Source: Symbiodinium natans
Lineage: Eukaryota > Sar > Dinophyceae > Suessiales > Symbiodiniaceae
Direction of reading: 5' to 3'
DNA length: 64,000 nt
Assembly (NCBI GenBank): GCA_905221605.1
Contig: CAJNDS010000163.1
Span: 145,145 to 209,144 of the forward strand
Part shown: piece by piece, positions 63,002-64,000 of the stretch
Numbering within the stretch: the first letter of the stretch is position 1
How the letters are laid out: the number at the start of each line of letters is the position of its first letter
Notes under the pieces: model-generated
Databases searched by the model: none
The model's input: only the letters and a program-made list of their open reading frames with translations
What the model was told of the DNA's origin: nothing
Program-made: the position numbers and the translations under genes

Positions 63002-64000
63002 GTGACAACCGCGAGCGGAGTAGTTCCGAGCAGTCGGACGTGCCATGACGTGCCTGACTCAATGCCCACCACCTGCCCTAGACGGGGCGCGGACTTGGGA
63101 GCAGCTCGATTCCATCGATCGAGCAGAGGAACTGCGACACCCGGTGCCGACACTTCAATACACGCCGGCGTTCCTGCGTTCAGCGATGCGTGGTGCACTA
63201 AACTAATGCCCGCTCTCACCAAGGTCCGCGCGGCTGGCGCGCTTAGCCCAGCAGCCGGCGACGCAGACACAGCTAGATCCGTGCGGGCGTGGAAACTGTG
63301 CATGCTCGTGCCACACATGCTTCTTACGCACGCCGCACAGGAGGGAACCCAAGGCCGCACCGAGTTGCTTAGCCGATTTAGCCGCGTCGCCAAGGCAACA
63401 GCTTCGGCCAGACGAGGCTGCCGCCCACAAGCGCAATCAGGCATGTGCAACAATCCGCAAAGGCGAGCTTTCGAAGTGGATTTGCGCGAGGCAACTGCGG
63501 GGGCTAAACACTTCAAATTCCTTGCGGAGCTGTTCGCGGAGGCCGGCAACAACTAGCGCGCGCAAAGTTCCCGGCAGTGATACAGACAGCACTGGCCATA
63601 GCCCGGCTCACAGTTTTACGCCAACCCGACGCTGGAGTGTGCAGCATATCCACGGGCGACGCGTTTCGAGGCCTCGTGGCGCGTGCGCTTGCATAGCCGT
63701 GGGCCCCCGTTGTCGATCGGGCAACACGCCTGTACCGGATCGATGTGCAGGCTCGGGCAGGCACAGATGCCCTCGCCCGCCTTCGCTAAGGGCCGCGACG
63801 CGGTCCTCGTCTCCTTGGACGGCCGCAGCGCGTATGACTCCATGTCACGTTTGGCCTTCCTGTCACACCTGCGCGAAGTCGCTTGAGCTCCTTCCCTTCG
63901 CCCGGATGTGTTATAGCCAGCCCTCAATGTACGGCTGGTCACAGGGAAGTTCACCAGGAAGAAGACAGTTTTTTTTTTTTTTTCTTCGCACCTTTTCTCC
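63002..64000 (+). mobile_element. Decayed LINE-type retrotransposon 2, pre-RT region and RT start, runs off the window
   Basis: The stretch 63002-63556 is open and contains RAWKLCMLVPHMLLTHAAQE then GTQGRTELLSRFSRVAKA, the pattern I know from the segment upstream of the RT in dinoflagellate LINE-like proteins. Then, after frameshifts, come AIARLTVLRQPDAGVCSIST and GDAFRGLVARALA (to a stop at 63696), ARAGTDALARLR (about 63750), and KGRDAVLVSLDGRSAYDSMS (about 63790) with RLAFLSHLREVA. The last is RT motif A. MCYSQPSMYGW follows at about 63905. Several frames and stops are needed, so it is a pseudogene. Confidence 0.75.
63969..63983. repeat. T homopolymer inside the retroelement
   Basis: Fifteen T in a row interrupting the RT-like reading frame just after the YSQPSMYGW segment. 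Confidence 0.9.

Overview
The window looks like nuclear DNA of a dinoflagellate, most likely a member of the Symbiodiniaceae. This rests on several signs. Protein-coding stretches are short and joined by small introns, many with GC or GA at the donor and a G after the acceptor AG. There is a head-to-tail array of nearly identical intronless genes. Interspersed arrays of TTTAGGG, the dinoflagellate (plant-type) telomere repeat, are abundant. Decayed LINE-type reverse transcriptases and long microsatellites are also present. Species cannot be named from the sequence alone.

Layout. (1) 0.2-8.9 kb, plus strand: a multi-exon gene for a large membrane receptor-like protein, with signal peptide, periplasmic-binding-like ectodomain, Cys-rich repeats, a multi-pass membrane region and a bipartite TIR-like cytoplasmic part. 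(2) 10-16.5 kb: mostly non-coding, with possible exons near 10.1 and 13 kb. (3) 16.5-23.8 kb: an array of PP2C-type protein phosphatase genes (five intact copies and one rearranged pseudogene); the last three steps are exactly 1306 bp. (4) 25.9-31.2 kb: small exons of three further genes: an unrecognised acidic protein, a TM2-domain membrane protein, and a minus-strand SAM-like exon. (5) 31.7-35.2 kb: G/T-rich sequence, a roughly 408-bp three-part satellite, a CA repeat and a 100-N assembly gap.

(6) 35.2-47.2 kb is the most unusual region. Five plus-strand genes of unrecognised or barely recognised type lie among degenerate CCCTAAA/TTTAGGG repeats that also fill introns. They include a HAD-like protein, a Lys-rich 404-residue protein and a roughly 600-residue two-exon protein. 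About 40 copies of a 14-nt hairpin, CCCTT-GNNA-AAGGG, are scattered through genes and spacers alike. In genes they fall in all three reading frames and occasionally in reverse orientation. Base pairs change in a compensating way, and the flanking base pair is usually complementary. This is the best candidate for an undescribed system.

(7) 47.3-50.9 kb: a very G-rich minisatellite with pure G runs of 50-60 nt. (8) 51.9-53.4 kb: a multi-exon gene for a charged helical protein. (9) 53.4-61 kb: sparse sequence with a few possible exons and a 700-bp CACACGCG repeat. (10) 61-64 kb: fragments of at least two LINE-type retrotransposons, the second running off the window edge.

Most exon edges are inferred by reading-frame continuity and splice sites, not by transcripts, so gene-level calls in regions 1, 4, 6 and 8 are provisional.
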